Positions 54,916-63,368 of a stretch of 64,000 bases of DNA are shown here, piece by piece (the first letter of the stretch is position 1; each line of letters starts with the position of its first letter). The notes beneath the pieces are model-generated. The model was not told the DNA's origin. It searched no databases and worked only from the letters and a program-made list of their open reading frames with translations. The position numbers were made by a program, and so were the translations under genes. This stretch comes from CAWIMX01 sp963792785 (GTDB lineage: Bacteria; Acidobacteriota; Vicinamibacteria; Vicinamibacterales; CAVVIG01). Where the stretch lies: NCBI GenBank assembly GCA_963792785.1, contig CAWBXO010000001.1:1116001-1180000 (forward strand), written 5' to 3'.

Positions 54916-56199
54916 ATGATTCTGCGCTCCCTGACCTCGGTCTTCGCGACAACCGTCGCCCTGTCGCTCCTCGTCCCCTTCACCGCGTCGGCCCAGCTCG
55001 GTCGCATCGTCCGCCGGGCCGCCGCCGACGAGTCCAAGCGTCAGATCGAAGCGCTGGTGCGGGATGGCGTGCGCTGCGTGTTCAACGACCTGGCGTGCAT
55101 CGACCGGGCCAAGGCGAACGGCAAGACGCCGGTCATGACCGACAACGACGGCAACCTTATCACCGACGACGACGGCCGGCCGTACACCGACCCGAATGCG
55201 GCGGCGAGGAAGGTCGGCCCCGCGCAGAAGCCGGGCACCGGCGCCTGGGCCAACTACGACTTCGTGCCGGGTGACCGCGTGCTGTTCTTCGACGACTACG
55301 GCGCCGACCGCGTGGGCGACTTCCCCCGCCGCTTCGACCTCGTCGCCGGCAACTGGGACGTGGTCGAGTGGCAGGGTCGCCGCTTTCTCCGCGCCACGTC
55401 CGGCGGCGCGGTCAGCCTTCCGCTGCCCGAGACGCTGCCGGAGCAGTTCACGATCGAGTTTCCCGCCAGCGTGCAGCACGGTAACGCTTACGTCAGGGTG
55501 AGCACCGCCGCGGTGTACCAGGGCAAACGAGATTATGCCGGGTCGATGCCCAGTCTCGAGTTCTCGACGGCCGGCCTCCGGCCCGCTCGGGGCGAGGGAC
55601 CGACCATGTCGACCAACCGGCGGCAGAACGCCAGCGGCAACGCCTTGGTGACCTTCCGGATCATGGCTGACGGCGCCTACATGAAGATGTACCTGGGCGA
55701 CCACCGTGTTGCCAACGCGCCGAACGCGGTATTTCCGCGGACGAAGACGCTCTTCATCTCCGTCGGATCGGCGGCCGAGAGCAATCCGATCATGATCGGT
55801 CCCGTCCGCGTCGCCGCCGGCGGGCTCGACCTGTACGACCGGCTCGAACGCGATGGCCGGGTCGCCACCCAGGGCATCCTGTTCGCGACCGACAGCGACA
55901 TCATCCGGCCCGAGTCCACGCCGACGCTCAAGGAGATCAGCGACCTGCTCACGTCGCACCCCGAGCTGCGGCTCTCGATCGAGGGTCACACCGACAGCGA
56001 TGGAGACGACGCCTACAACCTCGCCCTGTCCGAGCGTCGGGCGGCGGCGGTCAAGACCTACCTGGTCGAATCGGCCGGCATCGCCGCCGGCCGCCTGCAG
56101 ACAGCCGGCCTCGGGGAGACCAAGCCCGTGGCCGACAACGGCACGCCCGAGGGCAAGCAGCAGAACCGGCGCGTGGAGCTGGTCAAGGTCGGCGGGTAG
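54916..56199 (+). CDS. OmpA-family protein
   Basis: 427 aa from the ATG at 54916 (AAGGAG at 54901-54906). A signal peptide (SVFATTVALSLLVPFTASAQ) leads into a region rich in DNDGN/DDDGR-type acidic loops and a lectin-like beta region (~125-290, FDLVAGNWDVVEWQGRRFLRA). The C-terminal OmpA domain (~315-425) has ILFATDSDIIRPESTPTLKEI, LRLSIEGHTDSDGDDAYNLALSERRAAAV and the end NRRVELVKV. It anchors to peptidoglycan non-covalently. It is followed 7 bp later by the large metalloprotease-like gene, so the two are probably co-expressed. Confidence 0.9.
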   Translation: MILRSLTSVFATTVALSLLVPFTASAQLGRIVRRAAADESKRQIEALVRDGVRCVFNDLACIDRAKANGKTPVMTDNDGNLITDDDGRPYTDPNAAARKVGPAQKPGTGAWANYDFVPGDRVLFFDDYGADRVGDFPRRFDLVAGNWDVVEWQGRRFLRATSGGAVSLPLPETLPEQFTIEFPASVQHGNAYVRVSTAAVYQGKRDYAGSMPSLEFSTAGLRPARGEGPTMSTNRRQNASGNALVTFRIMADGAYMKMYLGDHRVANAPNAVFPRTKTLFISVGSAAESNPIMIGPVRVAAGGLDLYDRLERDGRVATQGILFATDSDIIRPESTPTLKEISDLLTSHPELRLSIEGHTDSDGDDAYNLALSERRAAAVKTYLVESAGIAAGRLQTAGLGETKPVADNGTPEGKQQNRRVELVKVGG

Positions 56200-56206
56200 G
56201 CCGCCC

Positions 56207-59062
56207 ATGATGCGCAGCCGACTGCGGAGGGCGCTGCTGGTGGCCGCGGCCTACGTGTTGCTGACCGCGAGCCCCGCGGCCGGCCAGGCCTGGAGGATCA
56301 CCGAGTTCGAGGTGCTCGCCGTCGAGCCAATCCAGGGCCGGGCGACGGTCGCGCGCGCCGACCCGCTGCCGGGCCGGAACGGCGCCGAGGCGGCGGCCGC
56401 GGACTTGATCGACGTGCTCACGCTTCTGTCGCGCCGGTCTCCCTTCGACCTCGAGGCGGCCGGCGTGCGCACGGTTGACCTGGACCCCGACGTCAAGCAC
56501 CAGTTCGAGGCCCACCTCACGAATACGGCGAGGCTCTACGAGCGATGGGGGTTTCCGGAGCCCACGCTGGAACCGGTCGTCACGACCGCCGATGGACGCC
56601 GCGCCTACCGCGTCTACGTGGTGACGGATCCCATCTGGCTGACCGTCAGGAATCTCCCAGGTCTGGCGAGTGGTGTCTTTCATCGCCAGAGCTGCGTGAT
56701 GGAGGGGCTGACCGGTCCTCAGGAATCCATCATCGTGTTCAACGGCAGTGCCATCGGCCTCGCGAGCGCGGCGGCCCGGCGCGAGGACCTGGTCACCCTC
56801 AGCCATGAACTGTTTCACGCCGTCCAGGCCAGCATGCCGTTCTTCCAGGCGCCGTGCGGACACGGGCCCTCGGGGTGGATCACCGAGGGCACGGCCGAGG
56901 CCGCGGCGTGGGATGCCGTCGAGCGTATCGGCCTCGTCGACCTGTCCGGTGTGGACGGTCTGACCCGGTGGGGCGCGCGCTCGTATCGCAACGTCCGTCT
57001 CCCGGTGCCCGGCCCGGAGGACCTCCCCGGCAGTCCAAGGCTGCCGTACCAGACGTCGTCGTTCTGGCGCTACCTGGCGGAATACCACGCTTCCGCGCGC
57101 ACCGGGGGCGGTCCGCCGACCCCGTCGCCGGGCCCGGTGGACTACAGCTACCTGGTCGACTTCTTCCGACGCTCGCCGGTCGAAAGTTGTCAGGGGCCCT
57201 CCGACGAGTGCGACGCAGAGGTGCGGCTACTCGACGGCTGGCTGAAGAGCCGCTACGGCGGGCGCGGCCTACGCGATTTCTTCCTGCGGTTCGTCGCGAA
57301 TGCCGCGCGCTACGAGGATCAGCGACCCGGCGCCCAGATGTGGAGCTGGACGGTCTCGACCCTCGGGTGTGTCTCGTTGCCGACCCTCACACGGGGCCTT
57401 GGCGCCGGGGATGCGCTCACGGTCGAGTTCAAGACGGGGGGTGCGGTCGAACTCACCGCAGACTGCTACACCGTCCGCCTGGACGGGTTCAACGGTGCCA
57501 CGGTGCCTGTCGAGGTCATAGTCAGCGGTCCGAGCGAAGCCGTGCTCGAGCAGTTCGCCGCGGCTGTTTCGCTCCGCGACGGCCCCGTGGCCGACACCCG
57601 CATCGCCGTCGAGCAGTTGGCGGGCAACCGGGTGCAGGCGAGATGGGTCTTCCAGGTCCCCAGTAGCGGCGGGCCCACCCCGGTGCTCCTGGCCAACGTG
57701 GCTCGGCGCGCGGAAGACACCGTGCCAGTGGGGGGAGTGATTTCGGTCCGGTTCACGGCGCTTGCCGAGCTGGCGACGATGGGGACAGGAGACCGGGGCA
57801 GGCTCTCGGCCTCGGATATCGACGCGCCAATCCCCCTCGACCTCGAGCTGGACCAGCTGGAAGGGGGCGTCGCGCACGACGCGTCGGTGGCTGGTGTGCC
57901 GAACGCGTGCACGCTGCTCATCACCATGCTCGGCGGGGGCAGTGCCGGTACGGGCGCGCAGATGGCTCTGACCCACGCCGGGCCGATCGGTCCCGGCGTC
58001 TACGACATCTACCCGGGTGACGTCTCGGCCTCACGGGGACCGCAGGACCATGCCGGCACCTTCGAGGTCGGCGCTTTTCTCTCGGCCGACCATCCGCTGT
58101 CGGTCGAAGGCCGGCGGCAGGTTTTCGGCGCGCAGGCGGGAACCGTCGAGCTCGACTCGGTGTCTGGGGGCGTCGTGCGTGGGCGCGTCCGGGCCGCGGG
58201 GGAACGATGCTGGCTGTGCCACGAGCTCGGCCGGTTCGGGATCTCGGAGCAGCGATGGGGCCTGCCGAGCCTGACCTGGAAGGCGGAGTTCGCCGTGCTG
58301 GTCAGTGATCCGAAGTTCCGGTTGCAGCATCCGGGGACGCTCGGCCGGTACGGGTCGGACTGCCTCACGTCGGAGACGACGGGTCGGCCTGTGGCGCCCC
58401 GGCCGCGCCCGACGCCTCGGCCACCCGCACCTCCCACGCCCGAGACGACGCCCCCGCCCGTTTCACGCCCGCCGGTGACGCCACCTGCCGGCCCGCCGGC
58501 CGCGCCGCCGCCGGCCACGCCGCCTCCCGTCACGCCGCCGGCCGCGCCGCCGGTCCCACCGCCGGCGCGCGGGTCGAGCACGGGGCGCGCGGTGGGAACG
58601 GTGACGCTTGACTTTCTCGAGACCGCCACGCGATCGGACCTGCGCGGGAGCCCGCTGGCGGTCCGGCCGGCCGAGGTCTCGCCGGGCAGCCGTTCGGTGA
58701 CCGCGACACGATTCCCGCTCCGCCTGCGGCTGCCAGCCGCGACGTTTGCCTCCTGCGCAATCCCGGCGAGCGCGCCCGCCTGGGCGCAGGAACTCCGGCG
58801 TGAACGGTTCGTCACCGGGGCGCTCGAGCTGGTGGTCGGCGACGACGGCAGCTTCAGCCTCGACCAGGTACTCGCCGATGGGCGCCTGCGTGTCCGGGCT
58901 GCGGCGGGCGGCGCGACTGCGGCGGCGAGGACGTCCGGCCCGCGGGGCCCCGAGACGCGCTACGACGTCAAGAACGCCACGCTCGAGCTGCAGTGGTCGG
59001 GCGGCGGCGCGACCTGCGGCGTGCCCGTCGGGTTTTCGTTCGTGCTGATGGACGCCAAGTGA
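56207..59062 (+). CDS. Large exported protein with gluzincin-like HExxH motif
   Basis: 951 aa from the ATG at 56207 (second ATG at 56210). A signal peptide ends at about 28 (SPAAGQ). A metalloprotease-like core has LSHELFHAVQ (H200, E201, H204) and, 23 residues on, WITEGTAEAAAWDAV with E227 and E231 as candidate third zinc ligand. Downstream are beta-rich regions, a Pro-rich hinge (~720-785) and a final domain (LDFLETATRSDLRGSPLAV to the end). No named family recognised beyond the gluzincin pattern. It overlaps the convergent sigma gene by 103 bp. Confidence 0.72.
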   Translation: MMRSRLRRALLVAAAYVLLTASPAAGQAWRITEFEVLAVEPIQGRATVARADPLPGRNGAEAAAADLIDVLTLLSRRSPFDLEAAGVRTVDLDPDVKHQFEAHLTNTARLYERWGFPEPTLEPVVTTADGRRAYRVYVVTDPIWLTVRNLPGLASGVFHRQSCVMEGLTGPQESIIVFNGSAIGLASAAARREDLVTLSHELFHAVQASMPFFQAPCGHGPSGWITEGTAEAAAWDAVERIGLVDLSGVDGLTRWGARSYRNVRLPVPGPEDLPGSPRLPYQTSSFWRYLAEYHASARTGGGPPTPSPGPVDYSYLVDFFRRSPVESCQGPSDECDAEVRLLDGWLKSRYGGRGLRDFFLRFVANAARYEDQRPGAQMWSWTVSTLGCVSLPTLTRGLGAGDALTVEFKTGGAVELTADCYTVRLDGFNGATVPVEVIVSGPSEAVLEQFAAAVSLRDGPVADTRIAVEQLAGNRVQARWVFQVPSSGGPTPVLLANVARRAEDTVPVGGVISVRFTALAELATMGTGDRGRLSASDIDAPIPLDLELDQLEGGVAHDASVAGVPNACTLLITMLGGGSAGTGAQMALTHAGPIGPGVYDIYPGDVSASRGPQDHAGTFEVGAFLSADHPLSVEGRRQVFGAQAGTVELDSVSGGVVRGRVRAAGERCWLCHELGRFGISEQRWGLPSLTWKAEFAVLVSDPKFRLQHPGTLGRYGSDCLTSETTGRPVAPRPRPTPRPPAPPTPETTPPPVSRPPVTPPAGPPAAPPPATPPPVTPPAAPPVPPPARGSSTGRAVGTVTLDFLETATRSDLRGSPLAVRPAEVSPGSRSVTATRFPLRLRLPAATFASCAIPASAPAWAQELRRERFVTGALELVVGDDGSFSLDQVLADGRLRVRAAAGGATAAARTSGPRGPETRYDVKNATLELQWSGGGATCGVPVGFSFVLMDAK

Positions 59063-59685
59063 GACCGACTGCTGGCCCCGCCACTCGACCGCCGGATCAT
59101 CGGATCAGCCGCGCCGCCAGGCGGGCCGGCGGACAAGGCGGTGAACAGGTAGGCGCGCGCACGCCGCCAGTCGCGCTCCACGGTCCGGGCCGAGACCCCG
59201 AGCGCTTCGGCGATGTCGGCCTCGGCCATGCCGCCGAAGAACCGGCACTCGACGACCTGTGCCAGGCGCTCGTCCTGGATGCCGAGTCGCTCGAGCGCGT
59301 CGTTGAGCGCAAGCAGCTCGAACAGCTCCGCCTCGACCGACGCCGTGTTCTCGTCGAGCGGCACCCGGATTTCCTGTCCGCCGCGCTTGGTCGCCCGCCG
59401 TCGGCGCGCGTAGTCGATGAGCACGTGTCGCATGACGCGGGAGAGCAGGGCGAAGAATTGCGGGCGGCCGCGCCACGATGGTCCCGTCCGGGCGGCGAGC
59501 TGGACGTACACCTCGTGCACCAGCGCCGTCGTCGTCAGCGTATGGTCCGCGCGCTCGGACTGCAGGTGGTGATGCGCGATGTCGCGCAGTTCGTCGTACA
59601 GCAGCTCGACGATGCGGTCGAAGGCGGCCTTGTCACCGTCGGTCCACTGCTGGACCAGGACCGGAAGGTCGTCGAACCGGGGCAT
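58960..59685 (-). CDS. ECF-type RNA polymerase sigma factor (TIGR02999-like)
   Basis: 241 aa. Region 2 shows YDELRDIAHHHLQSERADHTL, LVHEVYVQLAA and QFFALLSRVMRHVLIDYARRRRA, the form typical of the acidobacterial/planctomycete Sigma70_ECF group. Region 4 reads LAQVVECRFFGGMAEADIAEALGVSARTVERDWRRARAYLF. After that helix the frame runs on for ~50 extra residues that are antisense of the metalloprotease 3' end and unlike the family. No anti-sigma gene is adjacent; the TPR kinase on the same strand is the likely functional partner. Confidence 0.9.
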   Translation of the reverse strand: MPRFDDLPVLVQQWTDGDKAAFDRIVELLYDELRDIAHHHLQSERADHTLTTTALVHEVYVQLAARTGPSWRGRPQFFALLSRVMRHVLIDYARRRRATKRGGQEIRVPLDENTASVEAELFELLALNDALERLGIQDERLAQVVECRFFGGMAEADIAEALGVSARTVERDWRRARAYLFTALSAGPPGGAADPMIRRSSGGASSRSHLASISTNENPTGTPQVAPPPDHCSSSVAFLTS

Positions 59686-59821
59686 GCCAGACAGGCTATG
59701 CTCCCGGACCCGACGAGGACAAGCCGCGGCCGGTGCCGAGCACCCTCAGCTCCCCGTGCCCGGGCCTACCGCCCGGTGCCCGCCTGAAGATAGGCCTCTT
59801 CGAATCGCTCCGCCACGCGCG

Positions 59822-59890
59822 CCGATAGGACATATTAGCGCGGTCCCAGGTTGACCGAATCGCTGTTCTCAGACCCACCCCTTCTGACAG
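59822..59890 (+). repeat. Dispersed ~70-bp repeat, subtype B, copy 2
   Basis: Begins GCCGATAGGACATATTAGCG and ends CCCCTTCTGACAG, with hairpin CGGTC-N7-GACCG. Immediately left, the minus strand reads RVAERFEEAYLQAGTGR then stop, perhaps a C-terminal gene tail cut at the repeat (weak). The metallothionein-like gene ends 12 bp to the right. Confidence 0.83.
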
Positions 59891-59901
59891 TGTCATGGAG
59901 G

Positions 59902-60057
59902 TCACATTCGCGCGCATTCGGGGTGCCGGCACTCGCACCGCAATTCCGTCTGCTGTCCCTTTTCCTTGCAGTGCTCGCTGCAATACTTGCCGAATTCGCC
60001 TCCCTTGGCCACGGTGCAGTTGCACGCCGGATGAGCGCATTTGTCGGCGTCAGCCAC
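59902..60057 (-). CDS. Metallothionein-like small Cys-rich protein
   Basis: 51 aa from a GTG at 60057 with GAGGAGG upstream. Eight Cys and three His are spaced as KCAHPACNCTV, KYCSEHCKEKG, RCECRHPECA, matching the bacterial metallothionein pattern (CxxPxCxC, YCSxxC, CxCxHxxC). Such proteins bind Zn, Cu or Cd in the cytoplasm. The gene stands alone between repeat copy 2 of subtype B and a DUF1360-like remnant. The real C-terminus ends in ARM at 59902. Confidence 0.8.
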   Translation of the reverse strand: MADADKCAHPACNCTVAKGGEFGKYCSEHCKEKGQQTELRCECRHPECARM

Positions 60058-60167
60058 AGCGCACCTCCTCTGCCCGAGTCTAAGCCCTGCCCCTGGCCTG
60101 AGCAAGAGCGCTGTTCGGAGAGGCCGGCCAGCGAAGAGGCTACGGAAGCTGCTCTCAGAACGTGCTG

Positions 60168-60333
60168 AGCCGCTTGAGCGCCGCGTACGCGTGTTGCAGG
60201 AAGTCGGACAGCGACTTCACGTATTCGGTGAACGGCGCCCGCAGCGGGCTCGTGACCCAGTCCTTCGTGACGATGCGCGCGATCTTGTGGGTGGCGGCTC
60301 CCTACCCCGTCCACGGCGCTGGATAGCTCATCG
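60168..60333 (-). pseudogene. Remnant resembling a DUF1360-type protein
   Basis: The minus strand reads THKIARIVTKDWVTSPLRAPFTEYV, similar to the conserved block of DUF1360 proteins, then ends LKRLSTF. A start-like MSPYPAPWTG-type segment (actual MSYPAPWTG) stops at a TAG just before it at 60302-60304. The transmembrane first half and the Cys-containing second half are missing. Small deletions are the simplest explanation. Confidence 0.5.
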
Positions 60334-62584
60334 GTCCTCCGATCTGACCGCCGGTCAGCGCTGCGAGCGCTGCGCCGGATTCATCACGTCGAGCTTCCAC
60401 ACGCCAGGCGACCCGCCGATATGATGGAACGATGCGTAAGGGGCCACCATGCAGATCTTTCTGATCGGAGCACTCGCCGTGTCGCTCATCGCGGAGGATA
60501 GGAAGCATTAGCGGGGTCGCGAGACCACATAACGCTCGTTCTCGGACGCATCGCCCTTCTCGACAGCCCAATTCATCGTAAGCGGTGTACGTGTGGATGC
60601 CGACGCCATTCACCGTTTCCACCCGCCGCCCGAATCCGTCCATGTACGTCGTGACGACCGAATTGCCTCGACTCACGGTCGCGGCCGGCCGGCCGTTCAC
60701 TGGGGCGTGACTCGTCCAGATCGCATTCGAGTCCCCCGGTGGTTGCGAGGTCCTGATGCGCAATAAGTTGTCGTACTCGAACGAGGTCGTCCGGCCCGCC
60801 CGCGTTTCGGAGGCCACCGTGCCGTTCGGATTGATGACGCGGGTCACCCGGTGCTCGGGCGTGTCGATCGCGCTAACGAGACCGTAGTCGTATTCGAAAC
60901 TCGTCGTATGACCGTTGCCATTGGTCGAGCTGCGCACGTTGCCCCGGCTTTCCGCGAACGTGGTCGGCGGCAATCCGTAGACCGTTTCGGATACGAGGAA
61001 TCCGTTGCTGTGATTGTAGGCCCACTCCTTGGCGAACGACTGACCGTCCACTTCGACCGTTTCCCGGAGGAGCTTGCCGAGAATCAGGGGAGCGCCGCTC
61101 AGCGTTTGATTGAAACCGTAGTCGTAGTCACGCGTCGTCACGCGCGTCAACTCGCCGGCTTCGGTGATTCGGTACGGCCGGTGAAAATCTCCGAAGACCG
61201 CCGCGCCTCGATATTCGTAGGTGGTCGTGTACTCGCGGCCATCGCGCGTCAGCTTCAGCAGGGAGAGCTCCGCCGTCTGGCCGATCGACGTCGTGCCCGC
61301 GCCGATGGCCACCAGCACGTAGTCCCGATCTTCAGTCTCGCGCGGAGTGCCTCCGCCCGTTGCCTCCACGACCCGCTTGTCCACCACCCAATGAGGAGGC
61401 CCGCCGTCGAATCCGCCGGGCAGCGGGTAGCTGAAGAACCTGGTCGTGGAGCCATCCGGCGCGTCTACGCATGTCATATCTGCGTGCTTGCCGTCGGGAG
61501 GCGCCGGGCCGTAGTGGTAGGACCACGTGCCGGGGGTGACATACGGACCCGAGACCGAGCGGCTCGCCACCACGTGGGACAGCACCGGGTCGGTCGGCTC
61601 CGCGCCGGTCGAGATGTCGCGTTCGAACTCCACGTTCTGCCACGTGTACACAATCTGCCCGCCGTATGGTGTGGTGACGGACGTCAGATCGCCGGTGTCA
61701 CCGAATTCGTACCCGTACTGCCAGCCGAGGCCCGTGTCCTCCGGCGGCGTCACGTGCGAGAGGTATCCAGGCGCCGCAGTGTACTGATAGATCCATTCAC
61801 TGGCGCCGAACGTCATCTTGGTCGGATAGAAGCGTTTCAGGGAGTTCGGTGGAAATTCGATGGTGACTTCGCGCGACTGCCCACTCCCCAGATATTGCGT
61901 CACCTTCACGAGGCCCTGTCGCGTCAGGTTCGCCGGGTCCGATGCCGTCCAATCCCAGTCGAGCGTGGTGAGATTCCCAAACGGGTCGCGGATCATTTCG
62001 AGGTCGCCTTCGTTGTTGTACCCGGTGATGGTGCCGTCGGGCATGAACACTTCGTTCAGGGCCCGGGTGGTTCCGTCCGAGAGGGGGACGAGGCGGAGCG
62101 CGCGGTCCATCTGCCAGAATTGCTCCGTGACGACGTAGCGGCAATCGTTGGAATTGGAGGCATTGCAAAAGGCGGCTTGCGTGGCGCGCGCCGGCTGCAA
62201 GCCGCCGTCCGCCATGACGAGAACGGGCCATTGCGCCGTCTCGGCCCCGACGGGCGGCCATGAATAGCCGCCGCGGCGCCAGGGAACGCCGGCAATGCCG
62301 AAGGTCCAATCGCTGTGCCCATCGTTCTTGGCGTTGAACGTCCGCTGAAACCGCAGTTCACTGCCGCCGTTCCCAGGCAACACCAGGTCGGTGAACGTGA
62401 GGATCAGGTTGCCGGTGACCGTGTCCACGTGCTCGAAGGGGGCACCGGAGAAGTAGTCGCGATTCTGCTGGAAGCCCGCGGCGTCGAACACCGGGTCGCC
62501 CTGCGCCGACGCGACGCTCGCGTGAGTCGCCAGCAGGATCGCGACCATGGCGAGACACCTCGATGCTCCTGCCGCGGCACGCAT
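60302..62584 (-). CDS. RHS/YD-repeat protein truncated at a dispersed repeat
   Basis: The frame gives 760 aa from the ATG at 62584, with a signal peptide (AMVAILLATHASVASAQ). Family sequence includes FSGAPFEHVDTVTGNLILTF, LRFQRTFNAKN, YD-type units (TTSFEYDYGL, TRVINPNGTVASETRAGRT, YEYRGAAVFGDFHRPYRIT) and SVVTTYMDGFGRRVETVNGV. Similarity ends at about 60567 (TYTAYDELG), exactly where repeat subtype A copy 2 begins on that strand; the remaining ~88 residues are repeat- and remnant-derived. The RHS core and any toxin tip are absent. Function of the stump is doubtful. Confidence 0.82.
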   Translation of the reverse strand: MRAAAGASRCLAMVAILLATHASVASAQGDPVFDAAGFQQNRDYFSGAPFEHVDTVTGNLILTFTDLVLPGNGGSELRFQRTFNAKNDGHSDWTFGIAGVPWRRGGYSWPPVGAETAQWPVLVMADGGLQPARATQAAFCNASNSNDCRYVVTEQFWQMDRALRLVPLSDGTTRALNEVFMPDGTITGYNNEGDLEMIRDPFGNLTTLDWDWTASDPANLTRQGLVKVTQYLGSGQSREVTIEFPPNSLKRFYPTKMTFGASEWIYQYTAAPGYLSHVTPPEDTGLGWQYGYEFGDTGDLTSVTTPYGGQIVYTWQNVEFERDISTGAEPTDPVLSHVVASRSVSGPYVTPGTWSYHYGPAPPDGKHADMTCVDAPDGSTTRFFSYPLPGGFDGGPPHWVVDKRVVEATGGGTPRETEDRDYVLVAIGAGTTSIGQTAELSLLKLTRDGREYTTTYEYRGAAVFGDFHRPYRITEAGELTRVTTRDYDYGFNQTLSGAPLILGKLLRETVEVDGQSFAKEWAYNHSNGFLVSETVYGLPPTTFAESRGNVRSSTNGNGHTTSFEYDYGLVSAIDTPEHRVTRVINPNGTVASETRAGRTTSFEYDNLLRIRTSQPPGDSNAIWTSHAPVNGRPAATVSRGNSVVTTYMDGFGRRVETVNGVGIHTYTAYDELGCREGRCVRERALCGLATPLMLPILRDERHGECSDQKDLHGGPLRIVPSYRRVAWRVEARRDESGAALAALTGGQIGGPMSYPAPWTG
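60449..60511 (+). pseudogene. 20-codon stump of an unidentified gene
   Basis: ATG at 60449 reads MQIFLIGALAVSLIAEDRKH and stops at the TAG inside repeat subtype A copy 2. The hydrophobic start looks like a signal or membrane segment. The same final residues (EDRKH then stop) end the truncated regulator at 48579, since both run into the repeat in the same frame. The 60334-60448 gap holds nothing else recognisable. Confidence 0.45.
60493..60566 (+). repeat. Dispersed ~70-bp repeat, subtype A, copy 2
   Basis: Matches 48561-48634 with three differences. The hairpin here is GGTC-GCGA-GACC (GNRA-like loop) where copy 1 has GTGG-N5-CCAC, so the stem is kept despite base changes. It joins a 20-codon gene stump on the left to the cut RHS gene on the right. 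Confidence 0.85.
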
Positions 62585-62799
62585 AGACGAGAGAGGATGC
62601 GTCCCGCCGGCAGGAGCCGTCAATGGGAATTGATTGGCAATTTCTGCGCTTTCCTTGTCGATTCTTGCGCGGCGGTGCGGTTGCTCGGCCGGTTGGCGGT
62701 CTGCGGCAGGCGGTGTTTACTGCTCGAAGCGGCTTGTCGATTGCACTCTTCTGAAACTGATAGTCATTTCCCGGTAGCAAAGTGAGTCCGTTGACTACA

Positions 62800-63234
62800 T
62801 CAGGGAGTTGTGGACGTGTCGGATTGCTGGTGGAGCCGCAGCAGGGGCGAGATCAAGGGCTCGAGAAGATCGCGATCCTTCGGTCGAATCAAAAATGTGC
62901 CGTCAGTCAGGGCGACGTACTGCCAGCTTGTGTGCTGTCGGTCAACGACTAGCCTTCGACTCGGAACCGGTCCGTCGCCGTCAAACGGAACGAAGACATC
63001 GTCCAAATCGGCCGGATCCCCGCTGGGCGAGAGCCGCTCGCCCTTGCGATTGAAGATCTGACAGCGATTCACGTTCTGCGACGCGTCCAGCCAGCAATAG
63101 ACCCAGCCTGGACTCTTTCCGATCGCAAATTCCATGGCCTGCGGGGGAACGCCCTTTGGCCGAGTGGCTCCGCCACAAGAGGAGGCGAACAGACAGGCAA
63201 TTGCGATAGCGAAACCTGGGAATCGACAGCTCAT
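62800..63234 (-). CDS. Lipoprotein of unknown function
   Basis: 144 aa from the ATG at 63234 with signal FAIAIACLFASSC. The mature part has conserved-looking aromatic/charged motifs (WVYCWLDASQNVNRCQIFNRKG, DDVFVPFDGDGPVPSRRLVV, WQYVALTDGTFLIRPKDRD). No family recognised. It lies upstream of the RHS gene on the same strand and downstream of a short membrane protein. A role as immunity lipoprotein for an RHS-type toxin is possible but unproven. The 62585-62799 gap has no gene; it would hold the RHS promoter. Confidence 0.65.
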   Translation of the reverse strand: MSCRFPGFAIAIACLFASSCGGATRPKGVPPQAMEFAIGKSPGWVYCWLDASQNVNRCQIFNRKGERLSPSGDPADLDDVFVPFDGDGPVPSRRLVVDRQHTSWQYVALTDGTFLIRPKDRDLLEPLISPLLRLHQQSDTSTTP

Positions 63235-63281
63235 GGCTGGGCCCCGCAAGGAGCGCATCCAGAATAATCGCAGCCAGGACC

Positions 63282-63362
63282 TCACGCCTGCTTCGCGGGG
63301 TTGCGCTGGAGTTCCAGGATCAAATCCACGTCAAGGACACGACCGAGTTCGGTCAGCGGCAC
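63282..63362 (-). pseudogene. Short C-terminal-like gene fragment
   Basis: A 26-codon frame from a GTG at 63362 reads VPLTELGRVLDVDLILELQR and ends NPAKQA. It begins 6 bp after the stop of the small membrane protein gene. It looks like the tail of a larger protein, or a very small gene; no family can be given. Confidence 0.25.
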
Positions 63363-63368
63363 CGTCGC

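Noticed and set aside
48561..60566. Integron attC sites as the identity of the ~70-bp repeats
   Set aside because: I could not find the paired RYYYAAC/GTTRRRY core sites in the expected positions, and no integrase gene is in the window. A non-canonical site is not excluded.
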